From positions 1 through 64,000 of the forward strand of contig CAKZMM010000059.1 in NCBI GenBank assembly GCA_937128505.1: a stretch of DNA of 64,000 nucleotides, read 5' to 3'. The translations under genes and the position numbers were made by a program. The notes under the pieces are model-generated. The model had not been told where the DNA came from. It did not search any database and saw only the letters and a list, made by a program, of their open reading frames with translations. This document shows, one piece after another, positions 19,480 through 28,621 of the stretch; position 1 is the first letter of the stretch; the number at the start of each line of letters is the position of its first letter. The stretch comes from an uncultured Thermogutta sp. (GTDB taxonomy: Bacteria > Planctomycetota > Planctomycetia > Pirellulales > Thermoguttaceae).

Positions 19480-20460
19480 GGCGGCTCTCTTCTGGTGAAA
19501 ATTGCTCGATATTCCCGGGCTGCATCCCGGATATCAAATTCCACTTGATGACTAATCAATCTAGCCAATCTGTTCGATCATACTTTGGGCCATCCCCCGT
19601 AAGTTATCGTCTTCTTATCGCAGCAAATAGTTATCGGCTATTTATCGGAGCAAACCATTTGCCCGAGGACACCTGGGAAATTCCTAGAGTCACCGAGGAA
19701 TTAAACTCCAGATGCTTAACGCTTCGAGAGTGGATGATAAATCTCAGACACGATTTCCGTTTCGGTTCTTAGACAACTTTGGTTCTCACACAACTTAGCA
19801 ATTGTATCAACGCGCGATTTTGGGGGGCGCGCGATCCACGCCAATTCCCCGACGTATTCTCCGCGTGGTGTTCCTATGTAAATTCCCACCGTTACCTAAT
19901 GTGTATTCCTGGCGTACACTGCGGACACTATCTTCGACTTCGTTAAGGCACTTGGCAGGTCGGGTACTCGCGCCGCACATCGCGGAGACAGAAGTCGGTA
20001 TCTTTGTAAAGCGTAATACGAGCCCCAAATTTTGTCTTGAATACCTCGACAAACCGCTTTTTCGTATGATTGGTACCCAAACTGACCCCTTATTGCTTAT
20101 TAATATGATCACAAATATTTTCTTTTTCTGGTGATTAAGACCGAAGTCACAGAATCGTTCGACTCGGATAAACGGACACCAATGGCTTCTGTATTAGAAA
20201 ATGAAATTCTGTATGGTTTGTGGTAATTATTTTGAGAAGGTCTGCAAAGGCTTCAAATTTAAGTCCTTGAGCCTCCAACATCACCGTGCCAATCCCAAAA
20301 ACGACGGTCACAAAGAGTTGGAAGGAGCTAGAAAACTGAACACGAAGTGCCCCGAGGTCCTGGCCGGATCAAAAATCGTAACTTGTTATCAGATTTCGAA
20401 TTAAGCACAAAATGAAATGAAGCGAAAAAAATGTGCCATGAACGACAATGAGTCGGCAGA
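19480..20460. other. AT-rich gene-free spacer of about 1 kb
   Basis: No gene supported. Frames of about 100 codons exist on both strands (19802-20134 and 19807-20112), but they overlap each other and lack ribosome sites or recognisable domains. The stretch 20080-20240 is noticeably AT-richer than the flanks. Confidence 0.55.
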
Positions 20461-20961
20461 TTATTTTCGGGTCTTCGTCAATCGATATAAGGGAAATTCC
20501 AACGGGCGAATCAGCCAAGCCCACCAAGGCCCATCATTTGGCCCGGGAAAACCGACCAAAATGCTTTTCACCCCGGCTAGCTTAGCAGCCAAAACATCGG
20601 TTAGGATCTGGTCGCCCACCAGGGCGGTAGACTTTTTGTTGCCTCCGAGGTGCTTTAGGGCGCGCCAACACGCGAAGGGAAAGGGTTTGCAAGCCCGGGC
20701 AATATACGGAAGCCCCAACTGCGAGGCAATCAGGGCAATCCGCGAATGTCGGCCGTTGCTAATCAAGAATAATCGCACCCCAGCACGCCGCAATTCTTCT
20801 GCCCAAGCAATGACCTGTTGATCCACATTTCGGCTTCGGTACGTTTTTAACGTTCCATCGACGTCGATCAAAAGGGTAGTAATTTCCCTCTGTCGAAGGA
20901 ACGCAGGGTCGAGCTGCTGGATGTCCGGTATTACCCAATCTGGTCTAAGTAGGCCGGCCAT
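20461..20961 (-). CDS. YqeG-family HAD IIIA-type phosphatase
   Basis: 166 residues of the haloacid dehalogenase superfamily, close to the YqeG family in size and layout. Motif I is LLIDVDGTL, with nucleophile Asp33 and general acid Asp35. Motif II is the FLISNGR serine. A conserved Lys (CKPFPFACWRAL) is motif III and VGDQILTDVLAAKLAG is motif IV. The tail RPLEFPLYRL is also typical of YqeG. Family members dephosphorylate small molecules or lipid phosphates, for example phosphatidylglycerophosphate in related Gep4 proteins. The substrate here is not predictable. I choose ATG 20961, which gives MAGLLRPDW in line with the family; a TTG at 20985 is also possible. It is followed by the glycosyltransferase gene upstream on the same strand at 135 bp distance. 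Confidence 0.88.
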   Translation of the reverse strand: MAGLLRPDWVIPDIQQLDPAFLRQREITTLLIDVDGTLKTYRSRNVDQQVIAWAEELRRAGVRLFLISNGRHSRIALIASQLGLPYIARACKPFPFACWRALKHLGGNKKSTALVGDQILTDVLAAKLAGVKSILVGFPGPNDGPWWAWLIRPLEFPLYRLTKTRK

Positions 20962-21138
20962 CGTTTCATGCAGACTAAGAACCAACGGTTAAATGTTCCA
21001 CGCAGATCCGACCTTTCCCCGGTGATGCTCGGCTTTGGACCTTGCTAAACCGCGAGCAATATTCTCAAGAATCAAGGATTCGGATGGGGGCGGCAAGATA
21101 GGTTGATCTTTTGTCTTTCGTCGTGGCACGATCACACC

Positions 21139-22044
21139 TCAGTCAAAGCGCCAATACCGCAAGATACACCATATTGCCCGAAATGCGTCCCGCAGCCCAA
21201 TCTTTTTGCCCTCGCCGTAGGTACGCCCGAAGTAACTCACCCCGATCTCGTAAATCCGGTATTTGCGGCGGGCCACTTTCGCCGTAAGTTCGATTTCGAT
21301 GCCGAATCGGTTCTCCTTGAGGGTGGGCAGGATCGCGCTAATCACCTCCCGGCGAAAGGCCTTGTAGCAGGTCTCCACGTCGGTCAGATTCAGATCGGTA
21401 AACATATTCGAGAGCGTTGTCACGATCCAGTTGGCTACGGCATGCCAAAAATAGAGAACTCGGTGCGGCCCGACCGGCAAAAACCGCGAACCGTATACCA
21501 CATCCGCCACGCCGGCGAGGATTGGATAAATAAGCTCAGGAAAATGGCCCGGGTCATATTCCAAATCGGCATCTTGAATGATGATGATGTCCCCGCGGGC
21601 TGCGGCAAAACCTGTGCGTAATGCAGCTCCTTTTCCGCGATTTCGCTCATGAAAAATGACCCGCACTCCAGCATTTTCCGAAAGGTTTTCTAATAACTCG
21701 CGGGTGCCATCCGTGCTTCCATCATCTACCAAGATGATTTCTTTCGGGATGGGGACCTCCTCGACACGTCGTACGATTTCCTTCACCGTGGTTTGCTCGT
21801 TGAACACGGGGATCACCACCGAAAGCAAAAACCCGGGCGGAAACCCGAGTAACCCTAGCTGCGGACGCAACCGGGAAGATACCCAGCTTAACCACTTCCG
21901 CTGGTCGGAGGTCAGCGACTCCACGGATGGACACCCGCAATAAGGGCAGTGCACCCCCGGGGTGGCCACCGGGGAGTCACCCCCCGTTTCGGTCGGTAGA
22001 GCTTGGGGGCTCCGTGAGGAATCGCTGGGCAATGATCTATCCAT
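21139..22044 (-). CDS. Family 2 glycosyltransferase (dolichyl-phosphate mannosyltransferase-like)
   Basis: A 301-residue GT2 enzyme that transfers a sugar from an activated donor to a polyprenyl phosphate or glycan. The GT-A core runs from about residue 74: [25 protein letters not shown] (nucleotide-binding Asps) and [12 protein letters not shown] (DxD-type metal site). [20 protein letters not shown] and [11 protein letters not shown] are hallmarks of the DPM1/polyprenyl-phosphate subgroup. There is no C-terminal membrane domain, so it is a soluble or peripheral form. Unusually, about 70 extra residues precede the domain and include a CPYCGC cluster (Cys33, 36, 38), which might bind a metal. 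The start ATG has no strong ribosome site. Confidence 0.9.
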   Translation of the reverse strand: MDRSLPSDSSRSPQALPTETGGDSPVATPGVHCPYCGCPSVESLTSDQRKWLSWVSSRLRPQLGLLGFPPGFLLSVVIPVFNEQTTVKEIVRRVEEVPIPKEIILVDDGSTDGTRELLENLSENAGVRVIFHERNRGKGAALRTGFAAARGDIIIIQDADLEYDPGHFPELIYPILAGVADVVYGSRFLPVGPHRVLYFWHAVANWIVTTLSNMFTDLNLTDVETCYKAFRREVISAILPTLKENRFGIEIELTAKVARRKYRIYEIGVSYFGRTYGEGKKIGLRDAFRAIWCILRYWRFD

Positions 22045-22633
22045 TTTTAGAACCGAGGGTCTTAATTCTCAGATTAACAGTCATCATGTCAAAGGAAGTC
22101 GGAAATCCTTAGGCAGCCGTTTAGTTTCCACGAATCATCGGGGGATTTTCGGGAAAAGCGGGCTGTGGAAACCCGTTTAAACCGAAGCTGATAGTTTAAT
22201 CGGACAAACTCGATTATTGTAGTGATTAATTGTTGAATTCTCGATGAAGCGGGTGGTAACGTCCAGGAGTCATGCTTCGACGCACGCCGCGTGCCACGTA
22301 CCCCAGCGGTGTCATTCCCTCTCGAATTTTAATTTGGAGGTATTCCTAGGTCGGAAGCCAACCCGGATCGCCCCTTTAAACTCGTTTCGTTCGGGAAGGA
22401 AATTCGGGAGGCAAATCGTCGTATTTAGGGCCTTTCGACTATCAGGCGAGGATGCAACCCGAGCAAAGCAAGGAAATCCTCGTATCTAGGGCCTTTCGGC
22501 CGGTTCTAATCCTTAAAGCTTGATGCCCCATTGTTGACAAATGCCGCCTCCGAGATGTAGCCTGAAAGTGGGCCGCCTGATGAAAACTAGAGGGCTGCAT
22601 GATCTCAGAGGGGGTTCGCACGGGAGGTGTGCC
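22045..22633. other. Spacer with a 61-bp-periodic duplication
   Basis: 589 bp between divergent genes. A 26-bp unit sharing TAGGGCCTTTCG occurs at 22413-22438 and 22474-22499, exactly 61 bp apart. No gene is supported. Confidence 0.6.
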
Positions 22634-23062
22634 ATGTTGAATCGGCTACAATCTCCCTGGAAAAGCAGCAGTGGGCCGACCGGAGTCTTGTCGGCATGCC
22701 TTCTCGCGTTCATGGTGCCATGGTTTGCCGGATGTTCGCGCCCTTCTCAGGTGGACACGGAGGAAGCAGGGCAGGCGAGCACTCAAGAGCGCCGGGAGTA
22801 TACCCCCCCTGACATTCCGTTGGCTCGCCGCAAGCAGGTATTCATGGAAACGCGAAAACTTGAAGCGGAATATGAAAAGAAACGGCAGCAAATTCGGGAG
22901 CAATTTACTCAGGGCAAGTTATCAGAACGAGCACGGGATAGCACTCTTCAAGAGTATCGGGAGAAATACGAAGAGGATTTGAAAGCAATTTTGGGTCGCT
23001 ACGGTTTGCGAATGAAGGATTACCCGAATATCCTAGCGGAAGCGCGTGATAAAGGCTGGTAA
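22634..23062 (+). CDS. Small putative lipoprotein, helical
   Basis: 142 residues. A signal peptide ends in WFAGCS, a plausible lipobox with the lipidated Cys near residue 33. The mature part is highly charged and probably one long helix or coiled coil (METRKLEAEYEKKRQQIREQ onward), ending in a short conserved-looking KDYPNILAEARDKGW. A GGGAGGTG ribosome site precedes ATG 22634, so the longer frame from 22541 is rejected. I do not recognise a family. It precedes the DUF6807 gene by about 280 bp on the same strand, but a functional link is not evident. Confidence 0.7.
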   Translation: MLNRLQSPWKSSSGPTGVLSACLLAFMVPWFAGCSRPSQVDTEEAGQASTQERREYTPPDIPLARRKQVFMETRKLEAEYEKKRQQIREQFTQGKLSERARDSTLQEYREKYEEDLKAILGRYGLRMKDYPNILAEARDKGW

Positions 23063-23338
23063 CCTCCGCCGGTCTCCGCGGCAGCTTAACTTATAGGGTT
23101 TCCCCGTAGGTTTATGCGTCCCACTACTCCCCGTGATGATGGAACCCACGAGGCTTGAGCATGACATCGAAATAGGGATCAGATGTTTCGTTCAATCCAA
23201 CGGCACCCAAGGTATCGAAGATTTTAATGGTGCTAGCCATCGTTTTTCATTAGCTCGTACCCACCGCTTCGGACTTCGCCTTACGGTCTATCATCCAATC
23301 CGCACCCCCTCCAACTTCGTGCTAACGAAAGGCTTACC

Positions 23339-24397
23339 ATGTCAGCTACCATCCGAAAGCATTTTGCGACGCCGGTGTTTGGGGGTTCGATTTTCCGCGG
23401 CATCGTGCGGGTATGTTTCGTCATGGCAACGGCTTGCTTCCTGCTGTCCCAACGGATGCCGGCGGTACCGGCCGAAGAGGCCACCGCAATCGGCTCGCCC
23501 ATGCGGATTGAGGACAATCCCACTCTAGGCCGCGCGGTGCTGCGAATTGGGGATCGAATCGCCTGGGAGTATCGTTACGGGTACGAGGTTGACTTGCCCC
23601 ACTATATCCTTTACAGTCCTAGCGGGCAGGCGCTTACGGTGGAACGGACCGAGCCGTATCCCCACCACCGTTCCTTCTGGTTTGCCGATGCGGTTCAGCT
23701 GGCGGGACATCGACCCGCAAATTTCTACAACGCCTGGTATACGCGAGTGGAGAAAAGCGATTTTGGGCCACCCTTCAGAGATCGCATTCGGCACCTTGAG
23801 CTTACCGCAGAGCCGGCAGGTCCCGGGGCGATGATCTTTCGGAAGCGACTTGTCTGGGAAATGGACCAAAGGAGGCCGGTCCTAACTGAGACGCGAATCA
23901 TGAAGGTCCTCACCCTAGGTGGCGGAGAGTATTTTTTGGATCTCACGTTCCGACTTACTGCCGAGTATGGCCATGTAGATTTTCTCAGCGACGCCACCCA
24001 CTATGCGTGGCCTTTCCTGCGGATGGTGCCGGCGTTCTCGGTCCAACAAGGGGGCGTCATCACCAACTCAGAGGGGAAAATCAACGAAGAAGGAACTAAC
24101 ATGCAGGTCGCAAAGTGGGTGGATTATTCCAACACGGTGGACGGCTGCACAGAAGGTGTGGCGGTCTTCAGCCACGCTGAGAACGAGCATCCCCACCGTT
24201 GGCTGACCCGCAATTACGGAACGTTCGGGCCGCGCCGCGTGGATGAAAAAAGCGGAAAAAGATTCGCGCTCCCGCAAGGGCAAAGTATCGCTACCCGCGT
24301 CGGCGTACTCGTCCATCGAGGGGATGTTCGCGAGGGCCGAGTTGGCGAACGTTACGAAAAGTATCTCTCTGGAACTCTTGTCCCCCTTGAAGAGTAG
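23339..24397 (+). CDS. Secreted DUF6807 (PmoA-like) protein
   Basis: 352 residues with an N-terminal hydrophobic segment (residues about 20-45), probably a signal peptide. The mature domain is beta-rich and carries features I associate with DUF6807/PmoA family proteins of Planctomycetes and Bacteroidetes: a PHHRSFWFA motif, YAWPFLRM, and the late GVAVFSHAENEHPHRWLTRNYGTFGP stretch. In those phyla it is often called methane oxygenase PmoA by mis-transfer; it is not a methane monooxygenase. It is found next to sugar-metabolism and oxidoreductase genes and may act on carbohydrates, but no activity is established. No such neighbours occur here. Confidence 0.82.
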   Translation: MSATIRKHFATPVFGGSIFRGIVRVCFVMATACFLLSQRMPAVPAEEATAIGSPMRIEDNPTLGRAVLRIGDRIAWEYRYGYEVDLPHYILYSPSGQALTVERTEPYPHHRSFWFADAVQLAGHRPANFYNAWYTRVEKSDFGPPFRDRIRHLELTAEPAGPGAMIFRKRLVWEMDQRRPVLTETRIMKVLTLGGGEYFLDLTFRLTAEYGHVDFLSDATHYAWPFLRMVPAFSVQQGGVITNSEGKINEEGTNMQVAKWVDYSNTVDGCTEGVAVFSHAENEHPHRWLTRNYGTFGPRRVDEKSGKRFALPQGQSIATRVGVLVHRGDVREGRVGERYEKYLSGTLVPLEE

Positions 24398-24962
24398 GGG
24401 AGCTTCCATCTCGATTGGTGCGCTTTTTTGCGGCAGTCTTACGCCGACTAATGCCTCGAGGGTTTTAGCGGATCACAACGATGCGGGAACTGGCCGGGGG
24501 GTAGAGACTTGCCGAAAGGCGGCAGCCAAGGCCTTCCTTGCAAAAGGGTTGTCAAGAATTCGAACGGGGGTAGGTTGGACTGCGGCATCAAGCGGGGATT
24601 TGGTGCCAATAAGATCCTTAGCTCCAGTGATGTAGATCGAGATCTAGGTCCAGGTGGAGAGTGCCGTCTCCGGGCCGCGCTGGGCGCGATTCTTGAACAA
24701 GCGACGGCGGTCTGCGCTGGCAACGGTGCCTCCCAGGAGGAGGAAATCTAAAAAAGCAATAGGTAACCGGCTGGCAGAGGCTTCACGCTCGCGTGGCTGA
24801 AAAATCATCGAAGAGGCCAAACCGTCGCTGCGGAATCGGAGCTTTGGGCAACTATCAACATCGCCTGAACGAGCGTTCAACCGCGAATGTCACTTTGCAA
24901 ATGACGGAGCACGCGGGTGCAGCGATCCCACCTTTAGCCTGCGGATGTCTCGCGAGAATTTG
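24398..24962. other. Convergent spacer without recognisable genes
   Basis: 565 bp between convergent genes. The frame at 24509-24751 has no recognisable features and shares coding-like composition only by chance. I see no repeat or terminator that I can defend. Confidence 0.5.
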
Positions 24963-25397
24963 TCAGCAAGCTGCGTCATTTAGCTGAGATTCTTCACCCC
25001 TAGCCGTGCCTTCGGCCGCCGATTCGGGAGCCGATTCGTCAATAAAATATAGATCTCGGTCTGGCCATGAGCCGGGGCAGTGGATATCCAGTAGTTCGAG
25101 AGGCTCATCGTCTGTCACAAAGCCGTGAGTCGTTCCAGGGGGAAGACGCAAGAATGTCCCGGCGGCTAACGGATATCGGCGACCGGCGATAATCGCCGTA
25201 CCTTTGCCCGCAAGAACAAAATACACTTCCTCCGCCCTCGCATGATAACTGATCCGAGTACGGCTGTTCGGCGCAATTTGCACCCGGTAACATGTCATGT
25301 TCGCCTCCTCGTCTCGACCAATCAATGGTTCGAGGAGGTAAGGGCCAAGGGCTTGGAGTCCCTCGGAGCTACCACTTTGTCGGTAAAGTACATTCAT
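24963..25397 (-). CDS. Cupin-domain protein
   Basis: 144 residues with one conserved cupin beta-barrel. Motif 1 is SYHARAEEVYFVLAGKGTAII: the His and Glu ligands fit the H-x(4,5)-E pattern, with the usual second His of HxH replaced. Motif 2 is PLAAGTFLRLPPGTTHGF with its His. Such small proteins are metal-binding isomerases, dioxygenases or sugar-binding sensors. The exact role is open. A GAGG eight bases before the ATG supports the start. It is transcribed divergently from the NUDIX gene, with 224 bp between the starts. The C-terminal 20 residues are acidic and disordered. Confidence 0.85.
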   Translation of the reverse strand: MNVLYRQSGSSEGLQALGPYLLEPLIGRDEEANMTCYRVQIAPNSRTRISYHARAEEVYFVLAGKGTAIIAGRRYPLAAGTFLRLPPGTTHGFVTDDEPLELLDIHCPGSWPDRDLYFIDESAPESAAEGTARGEESQLNDAAC

Positions 25398-25621
25398 CGA
25401 TGTGACCTCACGATTGGATTACCGTTTTTTGCGATGTTTATTGTTCCCGGTTATCTTGAGGGAGCAATCCTTCGGAAGACGGTTAGGAATTGAGCGCATT
25501 AATCTCCACAATTCTCGTGAGTCAGGCTCAGCCAAATGCAGTTTCATCGGACGCACGGTTCTTCGAGAATCTGAAAGGCTTCAAATTCCCGACCAAACGG
25601 GGAGCAACAGGAGAGGACTTG

Positions 25622-26317
25622 ATGATACCGTACACCTACGAATTCCCTCGACCGGCGGTCACGGTAGATTGCATTGTACAAAGTTTTGACGGCTCGCAAA
25701 TCTGGGTTCTCTTGATCCGAAGGGCTCACGACCCATTTGCCGGCTGCTGGGCACTCCCGGGCGGCTTCATTGAAATGGGTGAGACGCTGGTAGCCTCCGC
25801 TCGACGCGAGCTCTTTGAGGAGACCAACTTATGCGTGGAGGAGTTACGACAATTTCGGACTTTCGGTGACCCCGGCCGGGACCCACGGGGGCGTACCGTT
25901 ACGATTGTGTTTTTCGGTTGGGTCCCCTGGGAAGTACGCGAGCCGAAAGCTGCCGACGATGCCCGCGAAGCCGCGTGGCTTCCTCTGACAGGACTTCCTG
26001 AGCTTGCCTTTGATCATGCTCAGGTGCTGAAAGAGTTTCGCGCTTTCTTACGGCAGTTGGCATCCACGGAGCCGCTCGGCAAAGATGCACTTCCCAGAAC
26101 CTTCGAGCTCCCTGTGTTGGTGCGTTTTTACGAAGCGATTTTCGGTTGCGGGCGTCGAGCCCGGCAGGTGGTTCGCACCTTGAGGTCTTTAGGAATCATT
26201 CGGGCCGCACCGGGGTCATCAAAAGCTTTGGCCAGGTCCAAGCAGCTTTACCGTTTCGACCTTCGTAAGTACCGCCAATATCAAATAAAAGGCTTTGGCG
26301 CGGTGATCAAGCCCTGA
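25622..26317 (+). CDS. NUDIX hydrolase with C-terminal winged-helix-like extension
   Basis: 231 residues. The Nudix box is complete from Gly48 (GFIEMGETLVASARREL then FEETNL): Gly48, Glu54, Arg62-Glu63 and Glu66-Glu67 fit Gx5Ex7REUxEE. This indicates a hydrolase of nucleoside diphosphates linked to another moiety, such as ADP-ribose. About 85 further residues (from LPRTFELPVLVRFYEAIF) look like the helix-turn-helix tail seen in ADP-ribose-related NUDIX proteins and in NrtR regulators. With an intact Nudix box it is more likely an enzyme. The start is the ATG at 25622, which has AGGAG eight bases upstream. The frame is open to 25490, but that part has no domain. Confidence 0.86.
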   Translation: MIPYTYEFPRPAVTVDCIVQSFDGSQIWVLLIRRAHDPFAGCWALPGGFIEMGETLVASARRELFEETNLCVEELRQFRTFGDPGRDPRGRTVTIVFFGWVPWEVREPKAADDAREAAWLPLTGLPELAFDHAQVLKEFRAFLRQLASTEPLGKDALPRTFELPVLVRFYEAIFGCGRRARQVVRTLRSLGIIRAAPGSSKALARSKQLYRFDLRKYRQYQIKGFGAVIKP

Positions 26318-26367
26318 GTGGCCAAAAAGGGCAGGCGGCCCGCTAGACGAGAGATTGCAACTGCTTC

Positions 26368-26517
26368 AATGCTCCCGCGCGCAGGACGCCAAAACTCACG
26401 TTGGGAGTCGGGATGTCTTCGCCTATGAAATGCTCCCGCGCGCACGACGGCAAAACGCAAGCGGGTCCCGAATTCCGTAACCCCTTGAAAATGTTCCCGC
26501 GCGCACGACGCCAAAAC
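26368..26517. CRISPR. CRISPR-like mini-array: three 28-bp repeats, two 33-bp spacers
   Basis: Near-identical 28-bp copies lie at 26368-26395, 26429-26456 and 26490-26517, each differing from the consensus by one base. They contain CTCCCGCGCGCA and end CAAAAC. The period is exactly 61 bp. The two 33-bp intervals (26396-26428, 26457-26489) agree at only about 10 of 33 aligned positions, close to chance. 61 is not divisible by three, so this is not a coding repeat. On the minus strand each repeat would begin GTTTTG. The repeat length and period resemble type I-E-size arrays, but no cas gene is adjacent. It may be a degenerate array or an unrelated periodic binding site. Confidence 0.5.
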
Positions 26518-26619
26518 AGTTTGGAGGAAATATCTAAGAGGAAATATCTAATATGTAAAAAGTTGCGGTCTGGTCGGAGGAACTGTGGGAGGTCTTGCCG
26601 CGCAAGGGATCGGCGACCT

Positions 26620-28095
26620 TTAACCGGAGGAGGCAACCTGCCGAATCTCCCGAGCCAGCTCTTCGATCGCTTCTGACTTCAGATATGCCCGGATCAATTC
26701 CTCGATTTTCGTGAACATTTGATCAATTCGTTTCTGGGCGACTGGGTCCCGAGCCACTAAGCGCTTTCGATTCAGTGCGAGATAACGCCGGAAATCATCC
26801 GGTGTTTGCAGCCGCCGTAACTCTTCTAATAGGCTGCGAGCACGGTCGTATTCTCGATTGTCGAGATGTCGCCGAATCCGCGCAGTGAGAATCTGTCGCC
26901 GAGTTACCAGGTCCACAAGTTCGTCTTGAAGGCCGAGGATCATTGCCTCAGCCTCCAACCGTTCTTCATCCCCGGCGATAAGTGCCGTTACCTCCGGTTC
27001 CAAACCAGCGACAATGGGCAAACGAGCGAGCGGGACTTGCCCGTGCTTGACCCAAAGGATCGCCAAGGAATTATGGAGAGTCCGAATTTCCAGACTTCCC
27101 TCCGCATCCGTATTTCCCAGGAACTCTGTCGCCTTATTCCCCGGCCCCTGGGCATAGATGGAATAGCCTGCTAGCCGGCGATCCGGCTGCCGTTGGTCGC
27201 GCAGCAGAAGCCGGGTCGGCTTTTCCGTCGGCTTTACGGCAATCACTAGTTGCTCGATACGGCCACGTCGCCGAGCACTCAACGGGGTACGGAGACCTGT
27301 GTGCAGCTTGGCGGCGACGGTAGCCCCGCGGAGCTCCGATATCGCGAAGTAAGTAAACGGGATGGACTGAATCCGCCGTGGTTTTCCCGAGCGGTCATTG
27401 TACCGAAGAAAGATCCGGAAAATGCTTTCCGGCGAGGCCCAGCGACAGCTCGGGTCTCGAGGTACAAGCGCGCCGGCGCGAAATCTTAGAATAGCTTCCT
27501 TCGTTTCTAAGTCTAAGGATTCGATCTGTGCACTGGGCGAAAAAGCGGCCCAAATGGCCTCGAAAACAGCCTGTGCCAGAAAGCGAGGGGACTCAGCCCA
27601 ACGTTCTGCAATGCTTCCCCAGCTTTGACTGCGCACATCCAGTTCAATAGCCCGAGCGAGGACTCCCCGCGGTCGCGAGCTGCAAATCCCAAGCAAGATG
27701 ACTTTGTCCGGGGCCTCCAGCGCCGACCAATGACTCGGCCAGATTTCCGTCGCCGGAGGCTGCCCATCCAAGACGGATTGCCGCAGCTTGCCTTCGGCAG
27801 TTTTGATTTCGTAGGACCATGCCCCCCCGATCAGTCGGTCAAGCTCCTCTGTGACCAGCCGATGCACCGCCTGCTCCGAAAGGCGGCTGAACCGATCCGT
27901 TTGTAAAGCCAATTGGACCTCCACCCGGTAGGGCATGAACTCCCAAGGAACCTGCCCTGAGGCCACACCCGCAAGCGCGCATAGAAGACTGAGATAGATG
28001 CAGACGGCTTTGACCGGAGCTCCCGGGCAGACCGCATCCGCGCCACCCGACGGCGAAGGCAGAAAGGCCAAATTACCGAGGCCGTACCCCGTCAT
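26620..28095 (-). CDS. Secreted protein of unknown function with helical C-terminus
   Basis: 491 residues from the ATG at 28095. A hydrophobic segment at about residues 29-48 (VCIYLSLLCALAGVASG) looks like a signal peptide preceded by an unusually long N-region. The frame continues upstream to 28224, but that part contains a 22-bp tandem duplication (28107-28150) typical of leader DNA. The middle is beta-rich, while the last 130 residues are charged and helical (many Arg/Glu, for example RARSLLEELRRLQ). No family recognised. It lies downstream of the solute-binding-protein gene on the same strand at about 525 bp distance and may belong to the same planctomycete gene series. Confidence 0.72.
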   Translation of the reverse strand: MTGYGLGNLAFLPSPSGGADAVCPGAPVKAVCIYLSLLCALAGVASGQVPWEFMPYRVEVQLALQTDRFSRLSEQAVHRLVTEELDRLIGGAWSYEIKTAEGKLRQSVLDGQPPATEIWPSHWSALEAPDKVILLGICSSRPRGVLARAIELDVRSQSWGSIAERWAESPRFLAQAVFEAIWAAFSPSAQIESLDLETKEAILRFRAGALVPRDPSCRWASPESIFRIFLRYNDRSGKPRRIQSIPFTYFAISELRGATVAAKLHTGLRTPLSARRRGRIEQLVIAVKPTEKPTRLLLRDQRQPDRRLAGYSIYAQGPGNKATEFLGNTDAEGSLEIRTLHNSLAILWVKHGQVPLARLPIVAGLEPEVTALIAGDEERLEAEAMILGLQDELVDLVTRRQILTARIRRHLDNREYDRARSLLEELRRLQTPDDFRRYLALNRKRLVARDPVAQKRIDQMFTKIEELIRAYLKSEAIEELAREIRQVASSG

Positions 28096-28621
28096 TGGTT
28101 GATCACTTTCTCCGAGTTTACGCTCGAGTTTCTCCGCGTTTATGCTCGCATGATTTGATACTTGTACTCCGTTAATGGCACGCGTTCGATGCCGGCGGAG
28201 TCCCGTCTTTACACCCCCCTTCAATTCGCCGTTGTTTTGGCTTGATCGATTGGGCCGACCGGGAGTGCCCGCATTTGGGGCGGCGATGTCAAGTTCACTT
28301 GTCCAGATGCTATTCCCTGACGGCTAACCGGTTAAAATCCCATGGCATCGCCGAGAGAATACCCATTTGCAATGAATCGGCAATTCAGCCCCTTTCAATA
28401 GATGTGGCTACGAATAAACGATGCAAAACGCGAGGATAATTCTGGCACGAATTGAGACGACATTGCATTTACCATGAAAAACCGCGGGTATGGATAACTC
28501 CATGCCTCCATGGATAATTCCACCCCATAAGCCGCAACTACCAAAAGCTTGGAGTTCAGGAGGCCCGCATGAGTTTTTCTCTCTCCAAGTGCTCCGAAGC
28601 TGCCGGTTCAGTAATCGGTGC
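28096..28621. other. Spacer with duplicated leader segments
   Basis: 526 bp. A 22-bp unit is duplicated in tandem (28107-28128, 28129-28150) and a 12-bp ATGGATAAYTCC is repeated 20 bp apart (28490, 28510). No gene is evident. Confidence 0.6.

Noticed and set aside
19802-20134. 110-codon frame in the AT-rich spacer
   Set aside because: It overlaps a similar-length frame on the other strand and shows no ribosome site or domain.
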